DNA of 33,880 nucleotides from the NCBI GenBank assembly GCA_964580495.1, contig CAZOKE010000009.1:1-33880 (forward strand), given 5' to 3'. Positions 28,560-33,880 of this stretch are shown one piece after another. The number at the start of each line of letters is the position of its first letter. Positions within the stretch are counted from its first letter, which is position 1. Under the pieces are notes generated by a model. That model ran no database searches. It worked only from the letters and a program-made list of their open reading frames with translations, and was not told the DNA's origin. The translations under genes were made by a program, and so were the position numbers. The stretch comes from JAIFWV01 sp964580495. Lineage in GTDB: Bacteria > Patescibacteriota > Doudnabacteria > UBA920 > O2-02-FULL-48-8.

Positions 28560-28643
28560 AACCATTTAGATCCCCGGAAATCCGCCAGCTGGCGGACAGA
28601 AACCTAAATGGTTCTTCATCAACTGGCGATTTCCGGGTGGATC
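28560..28643. repeat. Nested palindromes in the rpsJ-rplC spacer
   Basis: AACCATTTAG (28560-28569) pairs with CTAAATGGTT (28604-28613); inside, CCGCCAG-CTGGCGG (28582-28595) is a perfect 14-bp palindrome. A competing long pairing joins 28569-28588 with 28623-28643 (GATCC, CGGAAAT, CGCCAG blocks). Two mutually exclusive folds are therefore possible in the transcript just upstream of rplC. It may be a dispersed repeat cluster or a regulatory leader. Confidence 0.6.
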
Positions 28644-28670
28644 TATCCAATTGGCTTATTAAATTGTTAC

Positions 28671-28994
28671 CTACATTTTGATCTCAATATCCACGCCAGC
28701 AGGAAGGTTAAGGTTGCTTAAGGCGTCGATAGTTTTTGGCGTAGGCTGGGCGATATCGATCAGACGTTTGTGAATGCGCATTTCGAACTGCTCTCGGGCA
28801 TTTTTGTGCACGAAGGTGGATCGGTTCACGGTATACTTGGATTTTTCCGTAGGCAACGGGATCGGGCCGATTACTTCAGCACCCGTTCTCTTTGCTGTTT
28901 CTACGATGGATTTGGCCGATTGATCAATAAGCTTATGATCATAGGCTCGAATCTTGATTCGGATCTTGTGAGTTCCTGAATTTTCTGTAGGCAT
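28671..28994 (-). CDS. rpsJ: 30S ribosomal protein S10
   Basis: 107 residues, full length. HKIRIKIRAYDHKLIDQSAKSIVETAKRTGAEVIGPIPLPTEKSKYTV and RSTFVHKNAREQFEMRIHKRLIDI are unmistakable for S10. It is first in the S10 operon and follows the promoter at 29101-29129. The ribosome binding site is weak (AAACCTAATG). Confidence 0.97.
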   Translation of the reverse strand: MPTENSGTHKIRIKIRAYDHKLIDQSAKSIVETAKRTGAEVIGPIPLPTEKSKYTVNRSTFVHKNAREQFEMRIHKRLIDIAQPTPKTIDALSNLNLPAGVDIEIKM

Positions 28995-29022
28995 TAGGTT
29001 TATAAAGAAACAAATAAAGTTC

Positions 29023-29071
29023 TACCTCTTAGGACTCCCCGCTCGCTGGAGAGGGGTTGGGGGTGAGGGAA
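29023..29071. repeat. GC-rich repeat in the rpsJ leader (related to the CTCTCC palindromes)
   Basis: TCTACCTCTTAGGACTCCCC, then GCTCGCTGGAGAGGGGTTGG and GGGTGAGGGA. CTCCCC-GCTCGCT-GGAGAGGGG can fold imperfectly. The opening TCTACCTCT matches the lead-in of the DUF559-associated repeat at 6903, and the end matches the family usual TTGGGGGTGAGG tail. It lies in the S10 operon leader. Confidence 0.55.
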
Positions 29072-29100
29072 ACATTATTTACAGAGTTAAGCACTCGGAC

Positions 29101-29129
29101 ATATTACAGGTTTTTTGACATTTCGTCAA
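29101..29129 (-). promoter_or_regulatory. Promoter of the S10-spc ribosomal operon
   Basis: Leftward -35 TTGACG (29124-29129), 17-bp spacer, -10 TAATAT (29101-29106). Start near 29094, leader about 100 nt to the rpsJ ATG. The -35 is half of a TTGAC-N5-GTCAA palindrome (29115-29129), a possible operator. Confidence 0.75.
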
Positions 29130-29164
29130 CCCCGTTAAAATAGCAGAGTTAAGCCAAAAAACCA

Positions 29165-29197
29165 GCAAAAGTCCAGCCCCAAAATTTGGGGCTGGAC
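29165..29197 (-). terminator. Terminator of tuf
   Basis: A perfect 13-bp palindrome GTCCAGCCCCAAA / TTTGGGGCTGGAC (29171-29197) with a one-base centre, 10 nt after the tuf stop codon; in the leftward direction it is followed by TTTTGCTGGTTTTTTGG. It separates tuf from the S10 operon. Confidence 0.85.
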
Positions 29198-29206
29198 AAT
29201 TTTTGG

Positions 29207-30394
29207 CTATTTCTTGATTTTAAGTACGACTCCGGCGCCCACAGTGTGTCCGCCTTCGCGGATAGCAAAGCGCATTTTTTCTTCCAAAGCGACCGGATTA
29301 ATGAGCTTGATGCCCAAAGTCACGGTGTCGCCCGGCATGACCATTTCCTGGCCGGCTGGAAGTTCGACTTCTCCGGTGACGTCTGTGGTTCGGATGTAGA
29401 ATTGCGGCTTATAACCTTTGAAGAACGGAGTGTGGCGTCCGCCTTCTTCTTTGGTCAAAACGTAAACTTCCGCATCAAATTCAGTATGAGGAGTGATGGA
29501 TCCCGGTTTGCACAAAACCTGTCCGCGCTCAACTTCATCTTTCTTGGTGCCGCGGAGCAAGATTCCGGCATTGTCGCCAGCGCGCCCTTCATCGAGCTGT
29601 TTGTTGAACATTTCGATGCCGGTAACGACTGTTTTTGTGGTCGGGCGGAGTCCAACGATTTCTACTTCGTCGTTAAGCTTAACAACTCCGCGCTCGATTC
29701 TGCCGGTAACCACAGTGCCTCGGCCTTCAATCGAGAAGATATCTTCGATAGGCATAAGGTATGGCTTGTCGGTTTCGCGCTGCGGGTCGGGGATGTAGGT
29801 GTCCAAAGCTTCAACCAATTTCATGATTGATGGCTCGCCAATTTCCGAAGTGTCCCCTTCCAAGGCTTTGAGCGCTGAACCGCGAATGATAGGAGTATCT
29901 TTGCCTGGGAATTGGTATTTGGTCAAAAGGTCGCGAATTTCTTCTTCAACCAAGTCGAGAAGTTCTTTGTCCTGCACCATGTCTACTTTGTTCATATAGA
30001 CCACGATGTAAGGGACTCCGACTTGCTTGGCAAGCAAAATGTGCTCGCGGGTTTGTGGCATCGGGCCGTCAGCTGCGGACACGACCAAAATCGCGCCGTC
30101 CATCTGGGCGGCACCGGTGATCATGTTCTTGATGTAGTCAGCATGTCCCGGGCAGTCCACGTGGGCGTAGTGGCGCTTGTCTGATTCGTACTCGACGTGA
30201 GTGGTATTAATGGTGATTCCACGGGCTTTTTCTTCAGGAGCATTGTCGATTGAATCATAGCCCCGAGCCTTGGCCTTGCCGGTTTTGGCAAGCACCGTGG
30301 TAATGGCCGCGGTCAAAGTGGTTTTACCATGGTCAACGTGGCCAATGGTTCCGATGTTGACGTGCGGTTTGGAACGGTCAAATTTTTCCGCCAT
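29207..30394 (-). CDS. tuf: Elongation factor Tu
   Basis: Start MAEKFDRSKPHVNIG at 30394, preceded by AAAGGAAAG; 395 residues, the exact usual length. GTPase motifs: GHVDHGKT (18-25), RGITINTTHVEYE (58-70), DCPGH (80-84, with the catalytic His84), NKVD (135-138). Domains 2 and 3 contain VTGRIERGVVKLNDEVEIVG and the C-terminal VGAGVVLKIKK. It delivers aminoacyl-tRNA to the ribosome. It is transcribed alone from 30534-30562 to the terminator at 29165-29197, separated from fusA by the plus-strand island. Confidence 0.98.
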   Translation of the reverse strand: MAEKFDRSKPHVNIGTIGHVDHGKTTLTAAITTVLAKTGKAKARGYDSIDNAPEEKARGITINTTHVEYESDKRHYAHVDCPGHADYIKNMITGAAQMDGAILVVSAADGPMPQTREHILLAKQVGVPYIVVYMNKVDMVQDKELLDLVEEEIRDLLTKYQFPGKDTPIIRGSALKALEGDTSEIGEPSIMKLVEALDTYIPDPQRETDKPYLMPIEDIFSIEGRGTVVTGRIERGVVKLNDEVEIVGLRPTTKTVVTGIEMFNKQLDEGRAGDNAGILLRGTKKDEVERGQVLCKPGSITPHTEFDAEVYVLTKEEGGRHTPFFKGYKPQFYIRTTDVTGEVELPAGQEMVMPGDTVTLGIKLINPVALEEKMRFAIREGGHTVGAGVVLKIKK

Positions 30395-30427
30395 TTGTTC
30401 TTTCCTTTGCAATTTTAATATGGCTCC

Positions 30428-30492
30428 AGTCCTCCCGAATCCTTAGCTAAATATCGTAACGACGCGGTATTTAGCCAAGATCAGGATGACGC
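30428..30492. repeat. Hairpin repeat in the tuf leader
   Basis: CTTAGCTAAATA (30442-30453) pairs with TATTTAGCCAAG (30468-30479), 11 of 12, flanked by CTCCCGAATC and ATCAGGATGACG, blocks resembling the TCATCCTGA-type dispersed repeats at 21273 and 26473. It is within the untranslated leader between the tuf promoter and its ribosome binding site. Confidence 0.6.
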
Positions 30493-30533
30493 CTAACTTA
30501 AAATCGCACTAAATTAATTTTAAACGCCCTAGA

Positions 30534-30562
30534 ATTATAAGGGATTTGCGGGTCTTTGGCAA
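30534..30562 (-). promoter_or_regulatory. Promoter of tuf
   Basis: Leftward -35 TTGCCA (30557-30562), 17-bp spacer, -10 TATAAT (30534-30539). The start would be near 30527, giving a leader of about 130 nt. Same -35 hexamer as the PfkB promoter. Confidence 0.8.
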
Positions 30563-30607
30563 GTCCTCCGAAGGGTGTGGATAAATCCCGGCTTACGAGT
30601 TAGAATA

Positions 30608-30636
30608 TTGACTTGCGTCGGACAAAACTATATGCT
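30608..30636 (+). promoter_or_regulatory. Promoter of the 87-aa plus-strand gene
   Basis: -35 TTGACT (30608-30613), 17-bp spacer, -10 TATGCT (30631-30636), 25 nt before the ATG, with ribosome binding site AGGAGGAGG between. It is back to back with the tuf promoter, about 45 bp apart. Confidence 0.7.
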
Positions 30637-30661
30637 GGCCTGTAAACAGGAGGAGGAATAA

Positions 30662-30925
30662 ATGGCTAGGATGAGAAATCTTGGAGGACCCAGGAGAACG
30701 ATGAATCGCTTTGCCTGGGAAAAGCAAATCAACGATAAGGCACTCAAAATCCTTATGGATGATTTTCCAAATCTCCAAGGTGTTACTGATTTAATGACGA
30801 AGCTGTCGGAAATTTTGAAAAGTTGCGATGATCCCAAGGGTGTAATAATCAACAGGCCGTCATCGATGGTTGAACATTTCCGCAGGCATCCCGGATGCCA
30901 GGAGAAGGTCAAAGCACTAAAATGA
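30662..30925 (+). CDS. Small basic protein of unknown function, 87 aa
   Basis: First gene of the plus-strand island between tuf and fusA. The N-terminus is strongly basic (MARMRNLGGPRRTMNR) and the rest appears helical, with MDDFPNLQGVTDLMTKLSEILKSC and a C-terminal HFRRHPGCQEKVKALK; two Cys. It has its own promoter, a consensus ribosome binding site AGGAGGAGG and a terminator 25 nt after the stop, so expression as a single-gene unit is well supported. No family is recognised. The basic start could bind nucleic acid. Confidence 0.75.
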   Translation: MARMRNLGGPRRTMNRFAWEKQINDKALKILMDDFPNLQGVTDLMTKLSEILKSCDDPKGVIINRPSSMVEHFRRHPGCQEKVKALK

Positions 30926-30950
30926 CTGGCGTAAGTTTCTGGCCAGACAA

Positions 30951-30980
30951 GCGTCTCAGCAAATGAGGCGCCTTTTTTTA
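30951..30980 (+). terminator. Terminator of the 87-aa gene
   Basis: GCGTCTCA (30951-30958) pairs with TGAGGCGC (30964-30971), one G-U wobble, 5-base loop GCAAA, followed by CTTTTTTT. Confidence 0.85.
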
Positions 30981-31007
30981 ACTAGCCCTGGATTTATTTT
31001 CCGATAA

Positions 31008-31013
31008 TATGCT
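31008..31013 (+). promoter_or_regulatory. Possible -10 box (TATGCT) upstream of the 86-aa gene
   Basis: TATGCT preceded by TTTATTTTCCGATAA. A similar block, TTTATTTGTTTCC then AATGCTAAA, lies upstream of the 111-aa gene (31591-31612), and TATGCT is also the -10 of the 87-aa gene. No good -35 is seen for this one, so it is tentative. Confidence 0.35.
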
Positions 31014-31073
31014 AAACTTCTATTCATCAGGTTTGAGGAGGAGTTCACTAAAGATTCCAGGACGGAGGGAACT

Positions 31074-31334
31074 ATGGGGCTGTATGGACTTCCCGACTCG
31101 GCCGCCAACGAAATCCGCAGTCACTTGATGTCACGTGCCGGTTTCTCGCTGTTCAAGCATGATGAAGCCCATGGACTGTGCTCTGAAGCATTGAAAAAGT
31201 TCAATGCAGGTGATCCGTTTCCCGCCGTCCAGGTCCTCCAGGCTGACCTGGCATGGATCAAGGAAAAATGTCCGGCGCACTACAACAGATTCGCCGGATA
31301 TGTCGAAGCATTGCGGGCTCACAAGCAGAATTAA
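31074..31334 (+). CDS. Small soluble protein of unknown function, 86 aa
   Basis: Second island gene. The sequence MGLYGLPDSAANEIRSHLMS through HLCSEALKKFNAGDPFPAVQ-like helical stretches to HYNRFAGYVEALRAHKQN appears all-helical, with a helix-turn-helix repeat feel (residues 29-60 and 60-82) like a single TPR-type pair, but no TPR consensus is clear. No signal peptide. GGAGGG precedes the ATG by 4 nt. It is followed immediately by a perfect terminator hairpin. Family not recognised. Confidence 0.7.
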   Translation: MGLYGLPDSAANEIRSHLMSRAGFSLFKHDEAHGLCSEALKKFNAGDPFPAVQVLQADLAWIKEKCPAHYNRFAGYVEALRAHKQN

Positions 31335-31342
31335 GTTTATCT

Positions 31343-31385
31343 GGCCGCTCACAGCTTTAACGACTGTGAGCGGCCATTATTTTTA
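31343..31385 (+). terminator. Terminator of the 86-aa gene
   Basis: Perfect 12-bp stem GGCCGCTCACAG / CTGTGAGCGGCC (31343-31354 with 31364-31375), 9-base loop, followed by ATTATTTTTA, 8 nt after the stop codon. Confidence 0.9.
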
Positions 31386-31398
31386 GCCGGAGGAAATT

Positions 31399-31530
31399 AT
31401 GTACGATCCTTTGTGGTTTAGAATTGCGGTCAATCTAGCCTTTTTCGTTGGGCTACCCATATTTTTCATTTGCCTTGGATTGTACAGTTACGGCAAAGAA
31501 CAAAACACTGAAACTCAGCGTGACCTGTAA
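31399..31530 (+). CDS. Small single-pass membrane protein, 43 aa
   Basis: Third island gene, too short for routine calling. MYDPLWFRIAVNLAFFVGLP continues into IFFICLGLYSYGKEQNTETQ and ends RDL: one long hydrophobic helix (about 7-29) and a polar C-terminal tail. The ribosome binding site GGAGGAAATT is ideal, and a terminator follows. It starts only 14 nt after the previous terminator T-tract, so it may rely on read-through from the 86-aa gene. Family not recognised. Confidence 0.65.
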   Translation: MYDPLWFRIAVNLAFFVGLPIFFICLGLYSYGKEQNTETQRDL

Positions 31531-31539
31531 AGTTTCGAT

Positions 31540-31592
31540 GCCTGCACGCCTATCCGAACACGTTTAATTCGGAATTGCGGCAGGCTTTTTTT
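31540..31592 (+). terminator. Terminator of the 43-aa gene
   Basis: GCCTGC (31540-31545) pairs with GCAGGC (31580-31585), with an inner CCGAA/TTCGG stem, followed by TTTTTTT. Confidence 0.75.
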
Positions 31593-31639
31593 ATTTGTTT
31601 CCAAATGCTAAAATCCATACGGAATACAAGGAGGGGTAA

Positions 31640-31975
31640 ATGCCTTGGAAAATCTGCCATTTGCGTGACGGGATTGAAATTGAATCGAGCCGCAGCGAGT
31701 TCCGAAACCGCAGTGGCGCTGTTATGTTCGCTGATGCTTTGGTTGATCAAATTCAAACAGAAAACGGCGCCCGGCCAAAAGGGACGATCGATAAAATCTT
31801 CCTGATCAGCCCGGAGAACGTCCGCGATCTGCACGCGATCATCCAAGACCTTGATTGGACTGAGCATGTGGAATCAGTGAAAGGGTCTATTGAGGAGATT
31901 GATCGAAGGGCCGTTGAAGCCATCGCGGGAGTCAGCGGCATTCCAGTTTCAAACGAAATAAAGCGTAAACCCTAA
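31640..31975 (+). CDS. Protein of unknown function, 111 aa
   Basis: Fourth island gene. It begins MPWKICHLRDGIEIESSRSE and continues with an alternating strand/helix pattern: FRNRSGAVMFADALVDQIQ, GTIDKIFLISPENVRDLHAI, then a helical end WTEHVESVKGSIEEIDRRAV and a short tail. No signal peptide or membrane segment. The ribosome binding site AAGGAGGGG is five bases before the ATG. The stop codon lies within the terminator hairpin. Family not recognised; it is a compact alpha/beta domain by appearance. Confidence 0.72.
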   Translation: MPWKICHLRDGIEIESSRSEFRNRSGAVMFADALVDQIQTENGARPKGTIDKIFLISPENVRDLHAIIQDLDWTEHVESVKGSIEEIDRRAVEAIAGVSGIPVSNEIKRKP

Positions 31976-31992
31976 TGGTTTGCGCTTTTTTG
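31961..31992 (+). terminator. Terminator overlapping the end of the 111-aa gene
   Basis: AAGCGTAAACC (31961-31971) pairs with GGTTTGCGCTT (31977-31987), one G-U wobble, loop CTAAT which contains the stop codon TAA, followed by TTTTTGTT. Confidence 0.85.
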
Positions 31993-32008
31993 TTGTTCGA
32001 ATACAAAA

Positions 32009-32040
32009 ACGGCGTGACCGCAAATGGTCCGCCGTTTTTT
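32009..32040. terminator. Bidirectional terminator between the island and fusA
   Basis: ACGGCG (32009-32014) pairs with CGCCGT (32030-32035), inner GACC/GGTC; flanked by AAAAAC on the left and TTTTTTT on the right, so it can stop the plus-strand island transcripts and the leftward fusA transcript. Confidence 0.85.
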
Positions 32041-32069
32041 TCTGCTTACTGTTTACTGATTACTATTTA

Positions 32070-33880
32070 TTACTTTCCTACTTGTCCTACTCTAATTTTC
32101 CCGGATTCTCCAATAATCTTTTCAGCAACATTTCTGGGTACTTCCTGATACTTTAGGAACTCCATAGTGTACGAAGCTTGGCCCTGTGACATGGAACGGA
32201 TTTGTGTGGCGTAGCCAAACATTTCGGCCAGAGGCACTTCCGCATCCACGACTTTTAAATTTCCTCGGTCAGACATCTCCAAAATATTTCCGCGTTTGGC
32301 GTTCAAATCTCCGATGACATCGCCCAAGGATGATTCAGGGGTAAGCACTTCCACTTTCATGATCGGTTCCAGCAGAATCGGCTGGGCTTTTTTCACAGCA
32401 TCTTGGAATGCCATGGAACCCGCGATTTTAAACGCGATTTCCGAAGAGTCAACTTCGTGGTAACTGCCATCATAAAGAGTTGTTCTGACATTTAGCACCG
32501 GAAAGCCGGCGATGACGCCGCGTTCAGCTGCTTCTGCAATGCCTTTTTCTATCGGTTTGATGTATTCCTTCGGCACGACTCCGCCCACAATCTCGTTGAT
32601 AAATTCATTGCCTTTGGCCGGATCATCTTGCGGTTCGATTCTGATGTAAACGTGCCCGTATTGTCCGCGGCCGCCGGTTTGGCGGATGTATTTGCCTTCC
32701 GCTTCGGATTTACCTTTGATTGTTTCTTTGTAAGCAACTTGAGGCTTGCCGACATTTGCTTCCACTTTGAATTCGCGCTTCATGCGGTCGACAATAATTT
32801 CCAAGTGCAATTCGCCCATTCCGGAAATCAAAGTTTGGTTGGTTTCCTCATCTGTTTTGATTCGGAAGGTTGGGTCTTCTTCAGCCAGTTTTTGCATAGC
32901 CAAACCCATTTTTTCTTGGTCAGCCTTGGTCTTTGGTTCAATAGCCACAGAGATAACAGGTTCCGGGAACTTGATAGCTTCGAGAATAATCGGCTTTTCC
33001 AAATCGCAAAGCGTATCGCCGGTAAAAGTATCTTTGGGGCCGACCAAAGCCGCAATGTCGCCGGCGTAAACTTCTTTGATGTCTTTTCGATCGTCGGCAT
33101 GCATGAGCACCACGCGGCCGACGCGTTCCTTGTTGCCGGATCTGGAATTGAGAATATAGCTGCCGGCTTCGAGTTTGCCGGAATAAACGCGGAAGAACGC
33201 CAGCTTGCCCACAAACGGGTCAGTGGCAATTTTGAACGCCAGAGCCGCAAACGGATCGTCATCCGAAGGCTTGCGCACCAAAGGCTCGCCGGTTTTCGGG
33301 TGGCTGCCTTTGACTTCGCCTTTGTCGATTGGGCTTGGCAAAAAGTTGGTCACGGCATCAAGCAAAGTTTGGACAATGATGCCTCGTCCGTCCCCGCCCA
33401 AGACAGGGTAGAATTTACCGGATTGAGTAGCTTTGCGGATCGCAGAGAGGAATTCTTGTTCGCTCAGCTCTTCACCCGCCAAATATTTTTCCATTAAAGC
33501 GTCATCGGATTCCACCACATGCTCCATGAGCTTGTGGCGCCATTCTTTAACTTTCTCCTTCATGTCTTCAGGCACATCGCCGATCGTAAACTCTTTGTCG
33601 GTATATTCTTTGTATGTATATGATTTGAGGGAAATCAAATCCACAACGCCGCAAATTTCTTTTTCAAAGCCGATTGGCAAATGAATCGGGTAAGCATTCG
33701 GGCTTAGGCGTTTATGGATAGCATCGAGTGATTTATAAAAATCCCCGCCGGTTTGGTTGATTTTGTTGATAAAGCACATCCGAGGCACGTGGTATTTGTC
33801 GGCCTGGCGCCAGACGGTCTCCGACTGCGGCTCCACGCCCATTTTGCCGTCAAACACGACAACTGCGCCGTCGAGCACGC
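32070..33880 (-). CDS. fusA: Elongation factor G, C-terminal 603 codons (5' end beyond window)
   Basis: The visible part begins in the GTPase domain (LDGAVVVFDGKMGVEPQSETVWRQA, following the G3 region) and runs through domains II-V, including RVYSGKLEAGSYILNSRSGNKERVGR, GMGELHLEIIVDRMKREF, the domain IV tip region and the C-terminal ATQIRSMSQGQASYTMEFLKYQEVP. It catalyses translocation. The G4 guanine-recognition motif, normally NKxD, is NKIN here (33756-33767). Roughly the first 100 residues, including P-loop and switch regions, are outside the window. The stop is followed by a short spacer and the bidirectional terminator. Confidence 0.95.
   Translation of the reverse strand, partial: VLDGAVVVFDGKMGVEPQSETVWRQADKYHVPRMCFINKINQTGGDFYKSLDAIHKRLSPNAYPIHLPIGFEKEICGVVDLISLKSYTYKEYTDKEFTIGDVPEDMKEKVKEWRHKLMEHVVESDDALMEKYLAGEELSEQEFLSAIRKATQSGKFYPVLGGDGRGIIVQTLLDAVTNFLPSPIDKGEVKGSHPKTGEPLVRKPSDDDPFAALAFKIATDPFVGKLAFFRVYSGKLEAGSYILNSRSGNKERVGRVVLMHADDRKDIKEVYAGDIAALVGPKDTFTGDTLCDLEKPIILEAIKFPEPVISVAIEPKTKADQEKMGLAMQKLAEEDPTFRIKTDEETNQTLISGMGELHLEIIVDRMKREFKVEANVGKPQVAYKETIKGKSEAEGKYIRQTGGRGQYGHVYIRIEPQDDPAKGNEFINEIVGGVVPKEYIKPIEKGIAEAAERGVIAGFPVLNVRTTLYDGSYHEVDSSEIAFKIAGSMAFQDAVKKAQPILLEPIMKVEVLTPESSLGDVIGDLNAKRGNILEMSDRGNLKVVDAEVPLAEMFGYATQIRSMSQGQASYTMEFLKYQEVPRNVAEKIIGESGKIRVGQVGK

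Noticed and set aside
29186..29830. Plus-strand ORF (214 aa) opposite tuf
   Set aside because: Antisense of EF-Tu and crosses the tuf terminator palindrome.
32628..33497. Long plus-strand ORF (289 aa) opposite fusA
   Set aside because: Antisense of a conserved EF-G; Phe/His/Asp-rich product typical of a shadow frame.
1..33880. CRISPR array, tRNA or rRNA genes, transposase
   Set aside because: No regularly spaced direct repeats, tRNA signatures, rRNA blocks or transposase-like protein were seen on either strand.

Overview
The window reads as a chromosomal segment of a Patescibacteria (Candidate Phyla Radiation) bacterium, probably Parcubacteria-like. The clues are a tightly packed, almost entirely minus-strand layout with 1-8 nt overlaps, a ribosomal operon with no rpmD (L30) between rpsE and rplO, short conserved proteins, an anaerobic-fermenter style carbon core, and intergenic spacers full of small dispersed palindromes. 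Class or order cannot be fixed from the sequence alone. A run of 10 N followed by about 50 bases of C/G homopolymer (6487-6546) shows this is a metagenomic scaffold.

Layout. 1-10.2 kb is a central-carbon cluster: gap (partial), fba, a PfkB-family sugar kinase, a transketolase split into two genes with a small ORF between them, rpe, rpiB, tpiA and galT. Interspersed are small membrane proteins, a secreted anchored protein, an AbrB-like mini-ORF overlapping the kinase, and a DUF559 nuclease gene framed by palindromic repeats. 10.2-15.6 kb holds an anchored protein, ruvX, an HtrA protease, map, two adenylate-kinase-like genes, and a stand-alone AAA+ domain resembling sigma-54 activators but with altered key motifs. 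15.9-29.0 kb is the S10-spc ribosomal operon (rpsJ to secY, read leftward), interrupted by a glycerophosphodiester phosphodiesterase gene (between rplC and rplD) and a lipoprotein gene (between rplB and rpsS). 29.2-33.9 kb holds tuf and the 3' part of fusA. They are separated by an island of four small plus-strand genes of unknown function, flanked or punctuated by strong terminators.

How it works together. The carbon genes give the lower half of glycolysis plus the non-oxidative pentose phosphate route (Tkt, Rpe, RpiB), a common way for these organisms to pass pentoses into triose phosphates; no phosphofructokinase of the PfkA type is present here. The translation genes form one long leftward transcription unit whose promoter lies at 29101-29129; tuf has its own promoter and terminator. 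Minus-strand promoters resemble the sigma-70 consensus, with TTGCCA, TTGGCA, TTGACG or TTGACT at -35 and 17-bp spacers.

The most interesting signals are: (1) the DUF559 gene framed by two palindrome types that also occur fused without the gene inside the ribosomal operon, suggesting a nuclease-linked mobile repeat; (2) two inverted-repeat elements ending in GTTAGA/TCTAAC arms directly before start codons; (3) stand-alone accessory cassettes with consensus ribosome binding sites and their own terminators, inserted between secY and adk and between fusA and tuf; (4) the AAA+ gene with altered GAFTGA and Walker B motifs; (5) an NKIN instead of NKxD guanine-recognition motif in EF-G.
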